Numbered from the stretch's first letter, positions 1 through 8,093 are shown. The stretch is 18,697 nt of DNA from Candidatus Latescibacteria bacterium 4484_7 (GCA_002085285.1 NATK01000016.1:1-18697); one strand, 5' to 3'. Made by a program: numbers and translations. Notes: generated by a model from the letters alone, not told the origin.

Positions 1-35
1 AAAATTCCCCTTAGAACTCTCTTGCTTACCTTCAT
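1..35 (-). CDS. Start of an unidentified gene, cut by the window edge
   Basis: An ATG at 35-33 on the minus strand opens a frame that stays open to the edge of the window, giving 11 residues (MKVSKRVLRGI). A GGAG ribosome binding site at 45-42 lies 6 bases upstream of the ATG, which is ideal spacing and the main reason for the call. It sits 54 bases downstream of the thiD2-thiE stop, on the same strand. Nothing can be said about its product from so few residues. A chance ATG after a chance GGAG is possible. Confidence 0.35.
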   Translation of the reverse strand, partial: MKVSKRVLRGI

Positions 36-89
36 CTATAACTCCAAGGTCCGAATATCCATACATAATCTTCGATTACAATATCATTT

Positions 90-1029
90 TTATCCCATTT
101 TTTTTATCGTATCAATAACATTAATAAAAGCTTCACAATTTTTCTTTACATCACCCTCGAGAAGCGCCCTCACCGCTGCAACTGCGCAGACGCCGGTCGA
201 TAGGACATCTGGAAGGTTGTTCCTGTCGATCCCGCCTATTGCGATGACCGGCTTCGTCGACATCTCGACGTATCTACGAAGCTTGTCCGTTCCCTGCGGT
301 GTCACAGTAGGCTTTGTCTTCGACGGGTATATCGCGCCGATCGAAACCATCCGCCCCAACCTCGAGTGCCATCACGGGGAAATCGTTCACTATGACAGGC
401 ACCCCCCTCTCTTGGGCCTTTTTGAGTAACAAGATGAGATCCCTCTCCATCTCCAATCTCGATATTCCCTTTGCGCGGTATTGAATCATACCAACACCGC
501 CTTCCACCAACGCTTGAGCTGTATCCTCCAAATCTGCGGCACCCACGACTGAACGGTCGAGCACCGCATAGAGGAAAGGACAGGAGGGTAACTTCCTCGT
601 CGACTGTACCTTGTTGAAGAATACCTTCTCCAGTCTGTACAGCCTGAATCTGAGCTCTTTGAAGCGGACGGAGACATCTGCGTCGATCAATTTGCTGAAT
701 TCTTCGATTACACGGAGAGCCTCTTCGACCCTCGAAAAACTCGCTCCCGCTATATCGCCGAGCCGGGAGCGGCTGAGCTCTGAAGAGGTTGAAAAATCCT
801 TCCCTACATCCCGTGAAATGTTTCTCGATTCGATAAGTTCACTGCCCAATGCAGCAGCTCTCTGCCGCACTTCATGCCTGATCTCTTTTAACTCCTCGAC
901 GAGGGTTCTCTTCTCCATTGCAAAGCGAGCCAGCTCTTCGATAACCCTCAATCCTTCGGCGCACCTGTTGGCATTGGCGTCTATGATTCTTAGCGCAATA
1001 TTCCTGTCGGAATCTTTGGTACCTGTCAT
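90..1029 (-). pseudogene. ThiD2-ThiE thiamine biosynthesis fusion, frame-broken in the ThiE half
   Basis: The N-terminal ~125 residues match ThiD2, the domain described as a hydroxymethylpyrimidine-phosphate kinase: ANANRCAEGLRVIEE near the start and SRVEEALRVIEEF near residue 100. A thiamine-phosphate synthase (ThiE) TIM barrel follows: FLYAVLDRS, then MIQYRAK, then VIVNDFP. At about position 345-360 the ThiE reading jumps to the next frame, where it resumes as VSIGAIYPSKTKPTVTPQG and then VIAIGGI, ending at the TAA at 90-92. About 40 codons of a normal ThiE are missing at the junction, including the expected VHLGQxDxP and GxSxH segments that carry phosphate- and metal-binding residues. The ThiE activity is therefore probably lost if the sequence is correct; the ThiD2 half is intact. 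The first frame alone gives 251 residues and stops at 274. The start is an ATG with a GAGG 8 bases upstream. No TPP riboswitch is visible in the 140 bases before it. Confidence 0.85.
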
Positions 1030-1169
1030 TGGGCAATCCTCGGGATAAAATTCAAGACGAACAACTCAAAACCATAAAATTAAAAACCAGGATGGAAAGG
1101 TTAAATACAAGCAAAATCAACCCTGTACAATAACCCGCATATAAAGCTAATTTAGAATATGAGAAAAGA

Positions 1170-1886
1170 TCAAGCAACTATTGAGCCGTCTTTCAACTCC
1201 GGTATTGTGCGGGTTATATCAAGTCTGGAGCAGTGAACTACATCATTTTTGAATCCACGTTCTACAAGCTGCCGCCCCCTGTCCGTCACCATGAGGAATT
1301 CTTCCAGCCTCGATCCGTACCGTTCGGAAAGGACCAAAGCTATCCGCGCCGCATCATTAAGAGACTTTCTGTCGATCGAGTCGCCGAGTTCCTCGACGAT
1401 CATACCGCCGCATAGGAGATCTTCCGCTGAAAGGTTGCCTTCATCACCAGAACACAGGACAGCGATCTGCTCCTCATGTCTTATTTCATCCACGACTGCG
1501 TGCAGATTGTTGAAGGCAGCCACGAGCACCCTCTTCGCCTTCGATGAGACGACGATTCCCCGCGTTCCATTCGAAGTGGTCAGGATTATCGTCTTGCCCG
1601 AAACAACATCCCTGGTAAATTCGAGTGGGGAATTGCCAAGATCGAACCCCTCGATCATCTCACCCCTCCTCTCACCTGCGAGAAGTTTCCTCGATTTGTC
1701 TTGAGGTTCAACGAGCCTCGAAGCCGTCTCTATTTCAGCTACCGGAATAACACTGTTCGCTCCGTTCTCAAGTGCTGCTATCACAGAGCTGGAAGATCTC
1801 AAAACGTCTATGACTATGACCACGGCATCCTGCAGCGAATCCTTATCTACCTGCTCTATCGTCGGATAGAATTGCAAATCGATCAT
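1170..1886 (-). CDS. comB: ComB-family 2-phosphosulfolactate phosphatase
   Basis: This 238-residue protein matches the ComB family over its full length: IDVLRSSSSVIAAL at about 26-39, LLAGERRGE at about 68-76, GFDLGNSPLEF at 80-90, and TTSNGTRG at about 103-110. Characterised members are Mg-dependent phosphatases that turn 2-phosphosulfolactate into sulfolactate for coenzyme M in methanogens. Many bacteria without known coenzyme M carry a homologue whose substrate is not settled, so the true substrate here is uncertain. No phosphosulfolactate synthase (ComA) or other coenzyme M gene is in the window. The ATG is preceded by AGGGG about 6 bases upstream and lies 15 bases after the accC stop, so pilT, accC and comB probably share a transcript. 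No key family motif appears to be missing. Confidence 0.9.
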   Translation of the reverse strand: MIDLQFYPTIEQVDKDSLQDAVVIVIDVLRSSSSVIAALENGANSVIPVAEIETASRLVEPQDKSRKLLAGERRGEMIEGFDLGNSPLEFTRDVVSGKTIILTTSNGTRGIVVSSKAKRVLVAAFNNLHAVVDEIRHEEQIAVLCSGDEGNLSAEDLLCGGMIVEELGDSIDRKSLNDAARIALVLSERYGSRLEEFLMVTDRGRQLVERGFKNDVVHCSRLDITRTIPELKDGSIVA

Positions 1887-1901
1887 AACAACCCCTGCGG
1901 A

Positions 1902-3245
1902 TTAAACATAACCTTTCCTTTCAACGAACGAAGTATCGAAGGAGCCAGCCATGAAGTCGGGATCTTTCATGATTGAAAGAAGATACGGTATCGTCGTCTT
2001 GATCCCTTCGATGACGAACTCCTCGAGAGACCTCACCATCCTCTTCCTCGCCTCCTCCCTATCCTCGCCCCACGTGATCACCTTGGCAATCAACGAATCA
2101 TAGTACGGAGGAACTTCGTATCCCGCATACAGATGCGAATCCACCCTAACGCCGGGCCCACCTGGCGGATGGTAGAATACCACCTTTCCAGGGTCCGGTC
2201 TGAATCCGTTCGAAGGATCTTCGGCGTTTATCCTGCATTCCATAGCCCATCCCCTCGTGGTGATCTCCTTGCCGAATAGTGGGCTCGTCCCTGTCGCCGC
2301 CAATCTTATCTGCTCCTTTATCAGATCGTAGCCTGTCACCATCTCTGTGACAGGGTGTTCGACCTGAACGCGCGTATTCATCTCGAGGAAGTAGAAATCG
2401 CCATTATTATCGAGGAGGAATTCCATGGTTCCGAGAGAGCCGTATTTGATATAGCTCGCTCCTTTGACTGCGAGATCGAGCACCTCTCTCCGCTTGACAT
2501 CGTCGATTGCCGGGGAAGGAGACTCCTCGATTAGTTTTTGATGCTTTCTCTGTATCGAACAATCTCTTTCACCGAGGCTGATAACCTTGCCTGTGTGATC
2601 ACCGAATACTTGAACTTCTATATGCCTTGGAGACTCAAGATATTTCTCTAAGTATATTCCCCTCTTACCGAAAGACAGCTCCGCCTCGGTACCGGCACTG
2701 TGAAAAAGATGCCTCAATTCTTCTTCTTTCCTCACGATCCTTATCCCTTTGCCCCCGCCGCCTGCTGTCGCCTTGAGCATCACGGGGTAGCCGATCTCTC
2801 TGGCCACCTCGACGGCCTCCTCTTCGTCCTCAAGAGATCCTTCGCTGCCCGGGACTATCGGTATACCGGCCTCACGCATGAGACTTCTCGCCATCGCCTT
2901 GTCACTCATCTTCTCCATCACGGACGAATCCGGACCGATCCATTGTAGCCTGCACGATTTGCATATCTCTGCGAACTCTGCACTCTCCGAGAGAAAACCG
3001 TAGCCTGGATGGATGGCATCGGAACCGGTTATTTCGGCTGCAGATATGATCCTCGGAATATTCAGATAACTCTCGACGGGCTGCGCGGGACCTATGCATA
3101 CATCCTCATCGGACAATTTTACATGGAGAGATTCCGCATCCGCCTCGGAATGTATGGCAACGGTCTTTATGCCGAGCTCCTTGCAGGCACGAATGATCCT
3201 GAGGGCTATCTCTCCCCTGGCAGCGATTAGCATTCTTTCAAACAT
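1902..3245 (-). CDS. accC: Biotin carboxylase subunit of acetyl-CoA carboxylase
   Basis: AccC carboxylates the biotin on AccB using ATP and bicarbonate, the first half-reaction of malonyl-CoA synthesis in the cytoplasm. At 447 residues it is the normal length. Landmarks in order: ARGEIALRIIRACKELG at 9-25, AIHPGYGFLSE at 77-87, the ATP-grasp glycine loop AGGGGKG at 161-167, ERDCSIQRKHQK at 226-237, and LEMNTRVQVEHPVTE at 287-301 with the catalytic Glu and Arg. One oddity is Ala at residue 9, where nearly all relatives have Asn (ANRGEIA). The start lies 13 bases after the pilT stop and has no clear Shine-Dalgarno sequence, so it may depend on coupling to pilT. The family's usual N-terminus supports this ATG. 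Pyruvate carboxylase is excluded because no C-terminal domains follow. The carboxyltransferase genes accA and accD are not in the window. Confidence 0.97.
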   Translation of the reverse strand: MFERMLIAARGEIALRIIRACKELGIKTVAIHSEADAESLHVKLSDEDVCIGPAQPVESYLNIPRIISAAEITGSDAIHPGYGFLSESAEFAEICKSCRLQWIGPDSSVMEKMSDKAMARSLMREAGIPIVPGSEGSLEDEEEAVEVAREIGYPVMLKATAGGGGKGIRIVRKEEELRHLFHSAGTEAELSFGKRGIYLEKYLESPRHIEVQVFGDHTGKVISLGERDCSIQRKHQKLIEESPSPAIDDVKRREVLDLAVKGASYIKYGSLGTMEFLLDNNGDFYFLEMNTRVQVEHPVTEMVTGYDLIKEQIRLAATGTSPLFGKEITTRGWAMECRINAEDPSNGFRPDPGKVVFYHPPGGPGVRVDSHLYAGYEVPPYYDSLIAKVITWGEDREEARKRMVRSLEEFVIEGIKTTIPYLLSIMKDPDFMAGSFDTSFVERKGYV

Positions 3246-3258
3246 AGTCTAAAACAAA

Positions 3259-4395
3259 TCAAAATTCCGATGAAGACTCGCTGCTCTCTCTCGTCTCCTC
3301 GAAGCCCTCCCAGGTGTTATCGCTCGCCGCTTGAATGCCTTTGAGCCTCAAACCGAACTCATGAGGATTGGAGCTGTTCTTCAGTGCTTCCTCCATCGAA
3401 ATCAACCCTTCGGTATACAGCTTCATCAAAGATTGATCGAAACTTTGCATACCGTGTGACGATACTCCCTCCTTGATCGCCTGTTTGATCAGGCTCGTCT
3501 TCTCAGGGTCTATAATATAATCCCTTATTGTAGAAGTTACAATCATTACTTCCACGGCGGGGACTCTACCCTTACCCTCTTTCAAGGGAATCAACCTCTG
3601 GGCTATGACTGCCTGAAGCGTCGATGAAAGAAGATACCTTATCTCCTGGTGTTGGTGGGGGGGGAAGAATGTGATAACACGGTTGATCGTCTGAGTGGCA
3701 TCGATCGTATGAAGCGTTGAAAGAACGAGGTGCCCGGTGTCTGCTGCCATCAGGGCAATCTCCATCGTAAGAGCATCTCTTATCTCGCCAACGAGGATCA
3801 CGTCCGGGTCCTGTCTCAGTATGTGGCGAAGAGCCTCATGGAACGATGAAGTATCGCTTCCTATCTCCCTTTGATTGATGATGCTCTTGTCGTCGTGATG
3901 GAGAAATTCGATCGGGTCCTCGATCGTTATGATGTTCTTGTTGGCGGTAATATTGATCTCGTTCACCATAGCGGCCAATGTCGTTGACTTACCGCTTCCA
4001 ACAGTACCCGTAACAAATATCAAACCTCTCGGCTTCAGCGCGAGCGTTTTCAGTATAGGAGGCAGATTCAGTTCGTCTATGCTCTTTATCGTTACCGGAA
4101 CATGCCTGAAGACCATCGCTACCGAGCTACGCTGAATATAGAAATTCGCTCTGAACCTCGCCAGGCCGCTCACACCGAAAGCAAAATCGACTTCGCGGGT
4201 TCTCTTGAACCTTTCTTTCTGCGCTGGAGTAAGAATCTGGTTGGCGATCTCCTCCATGTCCTTCGGCGTCGGACGCTCGAAATTTAGATGCCTCAACTTT
4301 CCATCTATCCTGACCACCGGCGGCAATCCGGCTTTTAGATGCAGATCCGAAGCTCCCTGTGTTATCATTTCTTCAAGTATCTTCTTTATATTCAT
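3259..4395 (-). CDS. pilT: Type IV pilus retraction ATPase PilT
   Basis: PilT is the hexameric inner-membrane-associated ATPase that depolymerises type IV pili and powers twitching motility. The 378-residue protein shows the full set of motifs: SDLHLKAG near the N-terminus (16-23), Walker A GTVGSGKST at 130-138, the Asp box ITIEDPIEF at about 156-164, Walker B DPDVILVGEIRD at 196-207, and the His box TGHLVLSTLHT at 220-230. Near the C-terminus MQSFDQSL and a SxNP segment are typical of PilT rather than PilB or GspE, and there is no N1E domain. A Ser/Glu-rich tail of about 20 residues follows. It separates accB from accC, which are normally adjacent. It starts with ATG after GGAGAGG 8 bases upstream. 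No other pilus genes are nearby, so it may supply a pilus encoded elsewhere. Confidence 0.95.
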   Translation of the reverse strand: MNIKKILEEMITQGASDLHLKAGLPPVVRIDGKLRHLNFERPTPKDMEEIANQILTPAQKERFKRTREVDFAFGVSGLARFRANFYIQRSSVAMVFRHVPVTIKSIDELNLPPILKTLALKPRGLIFVTGTVGSGKSTTLAAMVNEINITANKNIITIEDPIEFLHHDDKSIINQREIGSDTSSFHEALRHILRQDPDVILVGEIRDALTMEIALMAADTGHLVLSTLHTIDATQTINRVITFFPPHQHQEIRYLLSSTLQAVIAQRLIPLKEGKGRVPAVEVMIVTSTIRDYIIDPEKTSLIKQAIKEGVSSHGMQSFDQSLMKLYTEGLISMEEALKNSSNPHEFGLRLKGIQAASDNTWEGFEETRESSESSSEF

Positions 4396-4432
4396 GCTAC
4401 CAACCTCTCCAATTGCAAACTATTTACCATAC

Positions 4433-4438
4433 ATTATA
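4433..4438 (-). promoter_or_regulatory. Possible -10 element upstream of pilT
   Basis: A perfect TATAAT is read on the minus strand at 4438-4433 in the 129-base accB-pilT gap, which is AT-rich. The best -35 candidate, TTGCAA, is 20 bases away, longer than the usual 16-18, so the match is weak. It suggests that pilT-accC-comB can be transcribed separately from efp-accB. No convincing terminator was found after accB, so read-through is also likely. Confidence 0.25.
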
Positions 4439-4524
4439 ACGTATAGACATATAACACATTGCAACAACTACGTTTAGCTTATAAATGCAAGCTGCTGTAA
4501 TCCAATCTGATTTATTTGCAAAGA

Positions 4525-5118
4525 TTAGGCCGATTTGATAAGAAAAAGCGGTTGGCCGTATTCGACGGGTTGTGCGTTCTCGACTAGGATCTTCTCGACG
4601 ATGCCGTCCGTCTCCGATTCGATCTCGTTCATGAGCTTCATTGCCTCTATCACGCAGAGTACCTCTCCCACCTTTACCTCTTTTCCCTCATAGACGAATG
4701 GGTCCGACTCGGGACTCCTCGCCATGTAGAATGTGCCTACCATTGGGGATCTTACGGTGATCACCCCCTTGCCCGCATTGTGCTCCCCGATCGAAACGAT
4801 ATTGTCCGATGTATCCGCTGCATTTTGCCCAGATTGATCAACTGCGGAGCTATCAACACTCGAACGCGAACCACCAGCAATGATGCCCTCGTTGAGAGAG
4901 TGTGACTGCTCGGCCTCATCACGCACAGCCGCATTTTCTTGCTGTATAGTCTCCCGCCCTGCCCGACCACTCTCATCGACAGAGCTCGCTTCAAGATTCG
5001 GCGTCCCCTCCCTCCTCCTCACCACCCTGATCGAGGTAAAAAATCTCCGCACCTCTATCTCATCGATATCCTCTCTCTTGACGATCTCGATGAGCTTCTT
5101 GATCGTGTCATACAGCAT
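4525..5118 (-). CDS. accB: Biotin carboxyl carrier protein of acetyl-CoA carboxylase
   Basis: AccB carries the biotin that AccC carboxylates and that the carboxyltransferase then uses to make malonyl-CoA. The C-terminal biotinyl domain (about 120-197) begins VRSPMVGTFY and holds the biotinylation motif EAMKLMNE, with Lys161 as the modified residue. The N-terminal ~35 residues form the usual helix (LIEIVKREDIDEIEV). Between them is a linker of about 80 residues rich in Ser, Ala, Glu and Gly instead of the common Pro/Ala linker, which makes the protein (197 residues) somewhat longer than the ~155 of E. coli AccB. The ATG lies only 3 bases after the efp stop, with GAGAGG inside the end of efp, so the two are probably translationally coupled. 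Confidence 0.96.
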   Translation of the reverse strand: MLYDTIKKLIEIVKREDIDEIEVRRFFTSIRVVRRREGTPNLEASSVDESGRAGRETIQQENAAVRDEAEQSHSLNEGIIAGGSRSSVDSSAVDQSGQNAADTSDNIVSIGEHNAGKGVITVRSPMVGTFYMARSPESDPFVYEGKEVKVGEVLCVIEAMKLMNEIESETDGIVEKILVENAQPVEYGQPLFLIKSA

Positions 5119-5121
5119 CCC

Positions 5122-5679
5122 TTATACCCTCTCTATGTATCTACCCGTCCTCGTATCGACCTTTACGACATCTCCTACTTCAATAAAGAGAGGAACGGTA
5201 ATCACTGCACCCGTCTCGAGAGTCGCACTCTTCGAACCTCCCTGAGCCGTATCACCTCTGACGCCCGGTTCCGTTTCGCTGACGGCGAGCTCTACGAATG
5301 TGGGAAGTTCAACCGCCAGAGGTTTGTCACCGTCCATCAATACCGTGACGACCATATTCTCCTTAAGATATGGAAGTGAATCCTCAAGTATCGACTTTGC
5401 TACTGGAACCTGCTCGTACGTCTCTTGATCCATCAAATAATATAGATCGCCGGTGTTGTAGAGGTACTGAAACGGTCTCCTCACTATTCTTACCTCTTCT
5501 ACCTTTTCCCCGGCCCTGAACGTTTTATCTATCACGGAACCGTCCGGTATCTGTTTCAGCTTCGTTCTTACGAAGGCCCCTCCCTTCCCCGGTTTTACAT
5601 GGAGGAACTCGACTATCGAATAAAGCTTACCGTCGATCTTCAAGATCATGCCGTTTCTGAAATCACTGGTATCTGCCAA
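5122..5679 (-). CDS. efp: Translation elongation factor P
   Basis: EF-P binds between the ribosomal P and E sites and relieves stalling at polyproline stretches. The sequence has the KOW-like N-terminal domain (SDFRNGMILKIDG), the loop PGKGGAFVR with a conserved Lys (residue 32 from the start used here), and the C-terminal signature PGVRGDTAQGGSKSATLETG. The loop tip is a lysine, so an EpmA-type or 5-aminopentanol-type modification, or none, is possible; the arginine of the EarP rhamnosylation type is absent. The start chosen is the TTG at 5679: an AGGAAGG lies 6 bases upstream and it yields the standard MADTSDFRNG N-terminus. A TTG two codons earlier touches the ribosome binding site. efp next to accB is a common bacterial arrangement. 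Confidence 0.97.
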   Translation of the reverse strand: MADTSDFRNGMILKIDGKLYSIVEFLHVKPGKGGAFVRTKLKQIPDGSVIDKTFRAGEKVEEVRIVRRPFQYLYNTGDLYYLMDQETYEQVPVAKSILEDSLPYLKENMVVTVLMDGDKPLAVELPTFVELAVSETEPGVRGDTAQGGSKSATLETGAVITVPLFIEVGDVVKVDTRTGRYIERV

Positions 5680-5735
5680 TGGCAACCTTCCTTTCTTGAA
5701 ACTTGATCTGAATCAGGAATTGCTGTACCTAATCG

Positions 5736-6785
5736 CTACTCATCGTTCTTGAGCTTCTTTATCCACTCCTGAAAGCGATTGATATCGTCCGTAGACATCT
5801 CCTCACTTCCACTCCGGCCCTTTTCCTTCCTCGTTTCTTGTCCCTCGTCGCTTACCTCTGTTCCCTCTTTCACACTCTCAGTCTCTGTGTCCCTTTTCTC
5901 ATTTTCTTCGGCTTCCCCGGCCTCATCTGGTGATTCCGCCCCTATACTATCTTCTTTAACCACTGCATCCTCATCGCTCTCTTCCTCTGTTTCTTCGTCA
6001 TAGCGCTCTTCGTCAGCCGGCTCGGCCGTTTCGCCCTCAGCCACTTCGGCAGCTTCACCGTGCTCTCCACCACCGGCCGAATTCTCCGCCATGTCTTCAG
6101 AGATATCGTCCAGGGATATCGTCAGGACATCCTCTTCTTCGAATGCCTCCTCCCTCTCCTTGTTGGTGGAATCCACTATGGACTGCAGCTTCTCGATCAT
6201 ATCGAGAGCTTCTCTGTTCTCCGGTTCCTTTTCAAGAATCTCCCTGTAGATTTTCAATGCCTTATTGTAATAACCCTGCGCGGCATATATACCTGCCAAC
6301 GTCATCGTTGCGAGCTGCCGCGGTCTCTCGTCCCTCACTCTCTCGGAATCTTCCACGTCCAATTCCTTGACATTAAACTCCTCAGTGAGATCTTTCAACG
6401 CCTTCCCCACATCCTCGTTCGAAGGATCGATAGCGAGAAGTTTCTTGTAGTACTCGGCAGCCTCATCCTTCTTCCCTTCGGCCAATAGAATATCACCGAG
6501 AAACTTCAGGGCTACCATGTTCTCTGGATCGAGTTCGAGTACTCTCTCGAACTCGGTTTTGGCTCTCTCCGTCGCTCCCTTATCATAGAAACACTTTCCA
6601 AGAATCACATGCGCGCTGGCATAGTCGGGATGCTTCTCTATTCCTTCTTCGAGAAGTTCCACTGCCTTGTCTATCTCTTTAACTTTTCTGTATGCGTCTG
6701 CAAGCGGTGCAAATAGCCGCGAATCCGGAGCATTCTCAAAACGCTCCCTCAAAAATTCTATCTCTCGATCGATGTTCTCACTCAT
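5736..6785 (-). CDS. TPR protein with long acidic tail
   Basis: A 349-residue protein with no signal peptide, so probably cytoplasmic. Residues ~15-135 hold three to four TPR units (for example YASAHVILGKCFYDKG and ALKFLGDILLAEGKKDEA), and another unit lies at ~165-205. Residues ~215-325 form a low-complexity region dominated by Glu and Asp with Ser, Thr, Gly and Ala, likely disordered. The last residues, INRFQEWIKKLKNDE, form a short amphipathic segment after the acidic stretch. The gene is 50 bases upstream of efp on the same strand and is the likely first gene of a tpr-efp-accB transcript. The ATG follows a GGCGGA. TPRs imply protein binding, but no partner is evident. Confidence 0.85.
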   Translation of the reverse strand: MSENIDREIEFLRERFENAPDSRLFAPLADAYRKVKEIDKAVELLEEGIEKHPDYASAHVILGKCFYDKGATERAKTEFERVLELDPENMVALKFLGDILLAEGKKDEAAEYYKKLLAIDPSNEDVGKALKDLTEEFNVKELDVEDSERVRDERPRQLATMTLAGIYAAQGYYNKALKIYREILEKEPENREALDMIEKLQSIVDSTNKEREEAFEEEDVLTISLDDISEDMAENSAGGGEHGEAAEVAEGETAEPADEERYDEETEEESDEDAVVKEDSIGAESPDEAGEAEENEKRDTETESVKEGTEVSDEGQETRKEKGRSGSEEMSTDDINRFQEWIKKLKNDE

Positions 6786-6880
6786 TGCATTCCGCCGTTC
6801 TGGGAACCCAAGTGGGGTGCCTCTATCTCAATGTAGAGAGCCCCGGAAAAGCAATTCTATCCATTCGAAAAATACACATA

Positions 6881-6903
6881 AAACCTAACAGAGTATTAGG
6901 TTT
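6881..6903. repeat. Perfect 8-bp inverted repeat, possible operator upstream of the TPR-efp-accB genes
   Basis: AAACCTAA at 6881-6888 is mirrored exactly by TTAGGTTT at 6896-6903 with a 7-base loop. On the minus strand a perfect TTGACA (6911-6906) ends 2 bases before the repeat, so the palindrome would cover the spacer and -10 area of any promoter using that hexamer. No good -10 is seen at 16-18 bases. It could be an operator or a weak hairpin; it lacks the T-run of a standard terminator. The surrounding 6786-6987 gap holds nothing else convincing apart from a GCCATATGGC palindrome at 6961-6970. Confidence 0.35.
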
Positions 6904-6987
6904 CATGTCAAGTTTAAGCTTATGATTCAAACTCAAAGAATCCCGGGAAACAATATATGAGCCATATGGCAAAAGGTCTGTTATTAT

Positions 6988-8001
6988 TTAGATTCTAAAT
7001 GTCTCGGCGATGGACAAAAGCTCCCTGAGCAGAGGATGTTTCTTGAAGCCCGGAGCAAAGACTACGCAGTCCACGACCCAGAGTCGAGACTTGAACTCAT
7101 CGTATATGAAGAAACAAATGAAAGGGCCTCCATAGACATCCTGGCTGTTCTCCCAATATCCATCCATCCTCACAGCTTCATAAGTCCCTAAGTGGTCTAC
7201 ACTGAATTTAACGAGGTCCCTCCTCATTACATCCTTGTCGTACATCTTCCAGGCCAAATCCGCTCTTACCTTGTAAAGCTCGTTCGAATCGGCGAGCGAG
7301 ACGCCTTTCTTCTCCCAGTATTTCCACGAAACGGTCAGGCCCCTGTGAGGTTTGATTCTGACTATTTCAACACCAGGAACATCTTCCCTCTCCTGATTCA
7401 CTCGATAGAGCTGCGGCATGCGAACCGTGAAGCCGTACTTTGACTTCAAACGTTTTTCCTGATACGTGTCTTCCTTCTTCAACAGATAATCACGAAGCCG
7501 CTCCCTATTCGCCTCCTCTATGAGGTTCCTGATGAATGCGCCCTGTTCCTTGATCACCTTATCGAGGTATTCCGGGGATGAAGCGGTAACGATAACACTC
7601 AACTGCCCGGGAATAGGATAATTCAACTTTTTAAAGACATTGAGCTTGCCTTCGAGCACGCTCCTTACACCTGCAGGACCTATGAAAGTGTTTATGTATT
7701 CACCCAATTTCCCCTGCCTCGGAAGTCCGAGGAACACCATGTTCTTGGCCGGCTGCTCCTTGTTCAAATCATAGATGGAAATCACCTTGACATAGAATTG
7801 CAACTCGTTTTTGTTGTAGTAATCGATTACATGCTCGAGCTCTTTCACCATATCTTCGGTGAAGCCCTCGATCTTGCCTGTTTCCGTTATAAGCAGAACC
7901 TGACTGTAAGAGCCTGCAGGCGGGAAGGTGCCGTGTTCGCTGCATGAATTTGTCAGGAAAAGTATGACAATCACTAGGAAAGGTACAGCTTTTCTCATCA
8001 T
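6988..8001 (-). CDS. DUF4837-like predicted lipoprotein
   Basis: A 337-residue protein with a lipoprotein signal: hydrophobic VPFLVIVILFLTNSC with Cys20 as the lipidated residue. The layout resembles DUF4837 lipoproteins of Bacteroidota and relatives. These have an N-terminal part in which a vital-stats-like strand (SQVLLITET) leads into a ~150-residue domain with a Gln-containing PIPGQLSVIVTA segment, and a second half with GFTVRMPQLYRVNQ and WVVDCVVFAPG. That assignment is from memory of the family pattern and is moderate. Function is unknown. The start chosen is the ATG at 8001 because AAGGGG lies 9 bases upstream; an ATG six codons earlier lacks a ribosome binding site. It lies 92 bases downstream of the anti-sigma gene on the same strand and may be in its operon. 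Confidence 0.8.
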   Translation of the reverse strand: MMRKAVPFLVIVILFLTNSCSEHGTFPPAGSYSQVLLITETGKIEGFTEDMVKELEHVIDYYNKNELQFYVKVISIYDLNKEQPAKNMVFLGLPRQGKLGEYINTFIGPAGVRSVLEGKLNVFKKLNYPIPGQLSVIVTASSPEYLDKVIKEQGAFIRNLIEEANRERLRDYLLKKEDTYQEKRLKSKYGFTVRMPQLYRVNQEREDVPGVEIVRIKPHRGLTVSWKYWEKKGVSLADSNELYKVRADLAWKMYDKDVMRRDLVKFSVDHLGTYEAVRMDGYWENSQDVYGGPFICFFIYDEFKSRLWVVDCVVFAPGFKKHPLLRELLSIAETFRI

Positions 8002-8093
8002 TATAATCAACCCCTTCATACAGATTAGGTGTTTATCCTATCGGTATGCAAGGGGAAAATTTGGTTTACACGCAGAGAATCCATGCCTAACAA

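Noticed and set aside
1030..1169. TPP riboswitch upstream of the ThiD2-ThiE gene
   Set aside because: None of the conserved TPP aptamer segments (such as CTGAGA) are visible in the 140 bases; only a weak promoter-like pair was found.
6961..6970. GCCATATGGC palindrome after the DUF4837-like gene as a terminator
   Set aside because: A 10-base self-complementary stretch without a loop or T-run cannot act as an intrinsic terminator.
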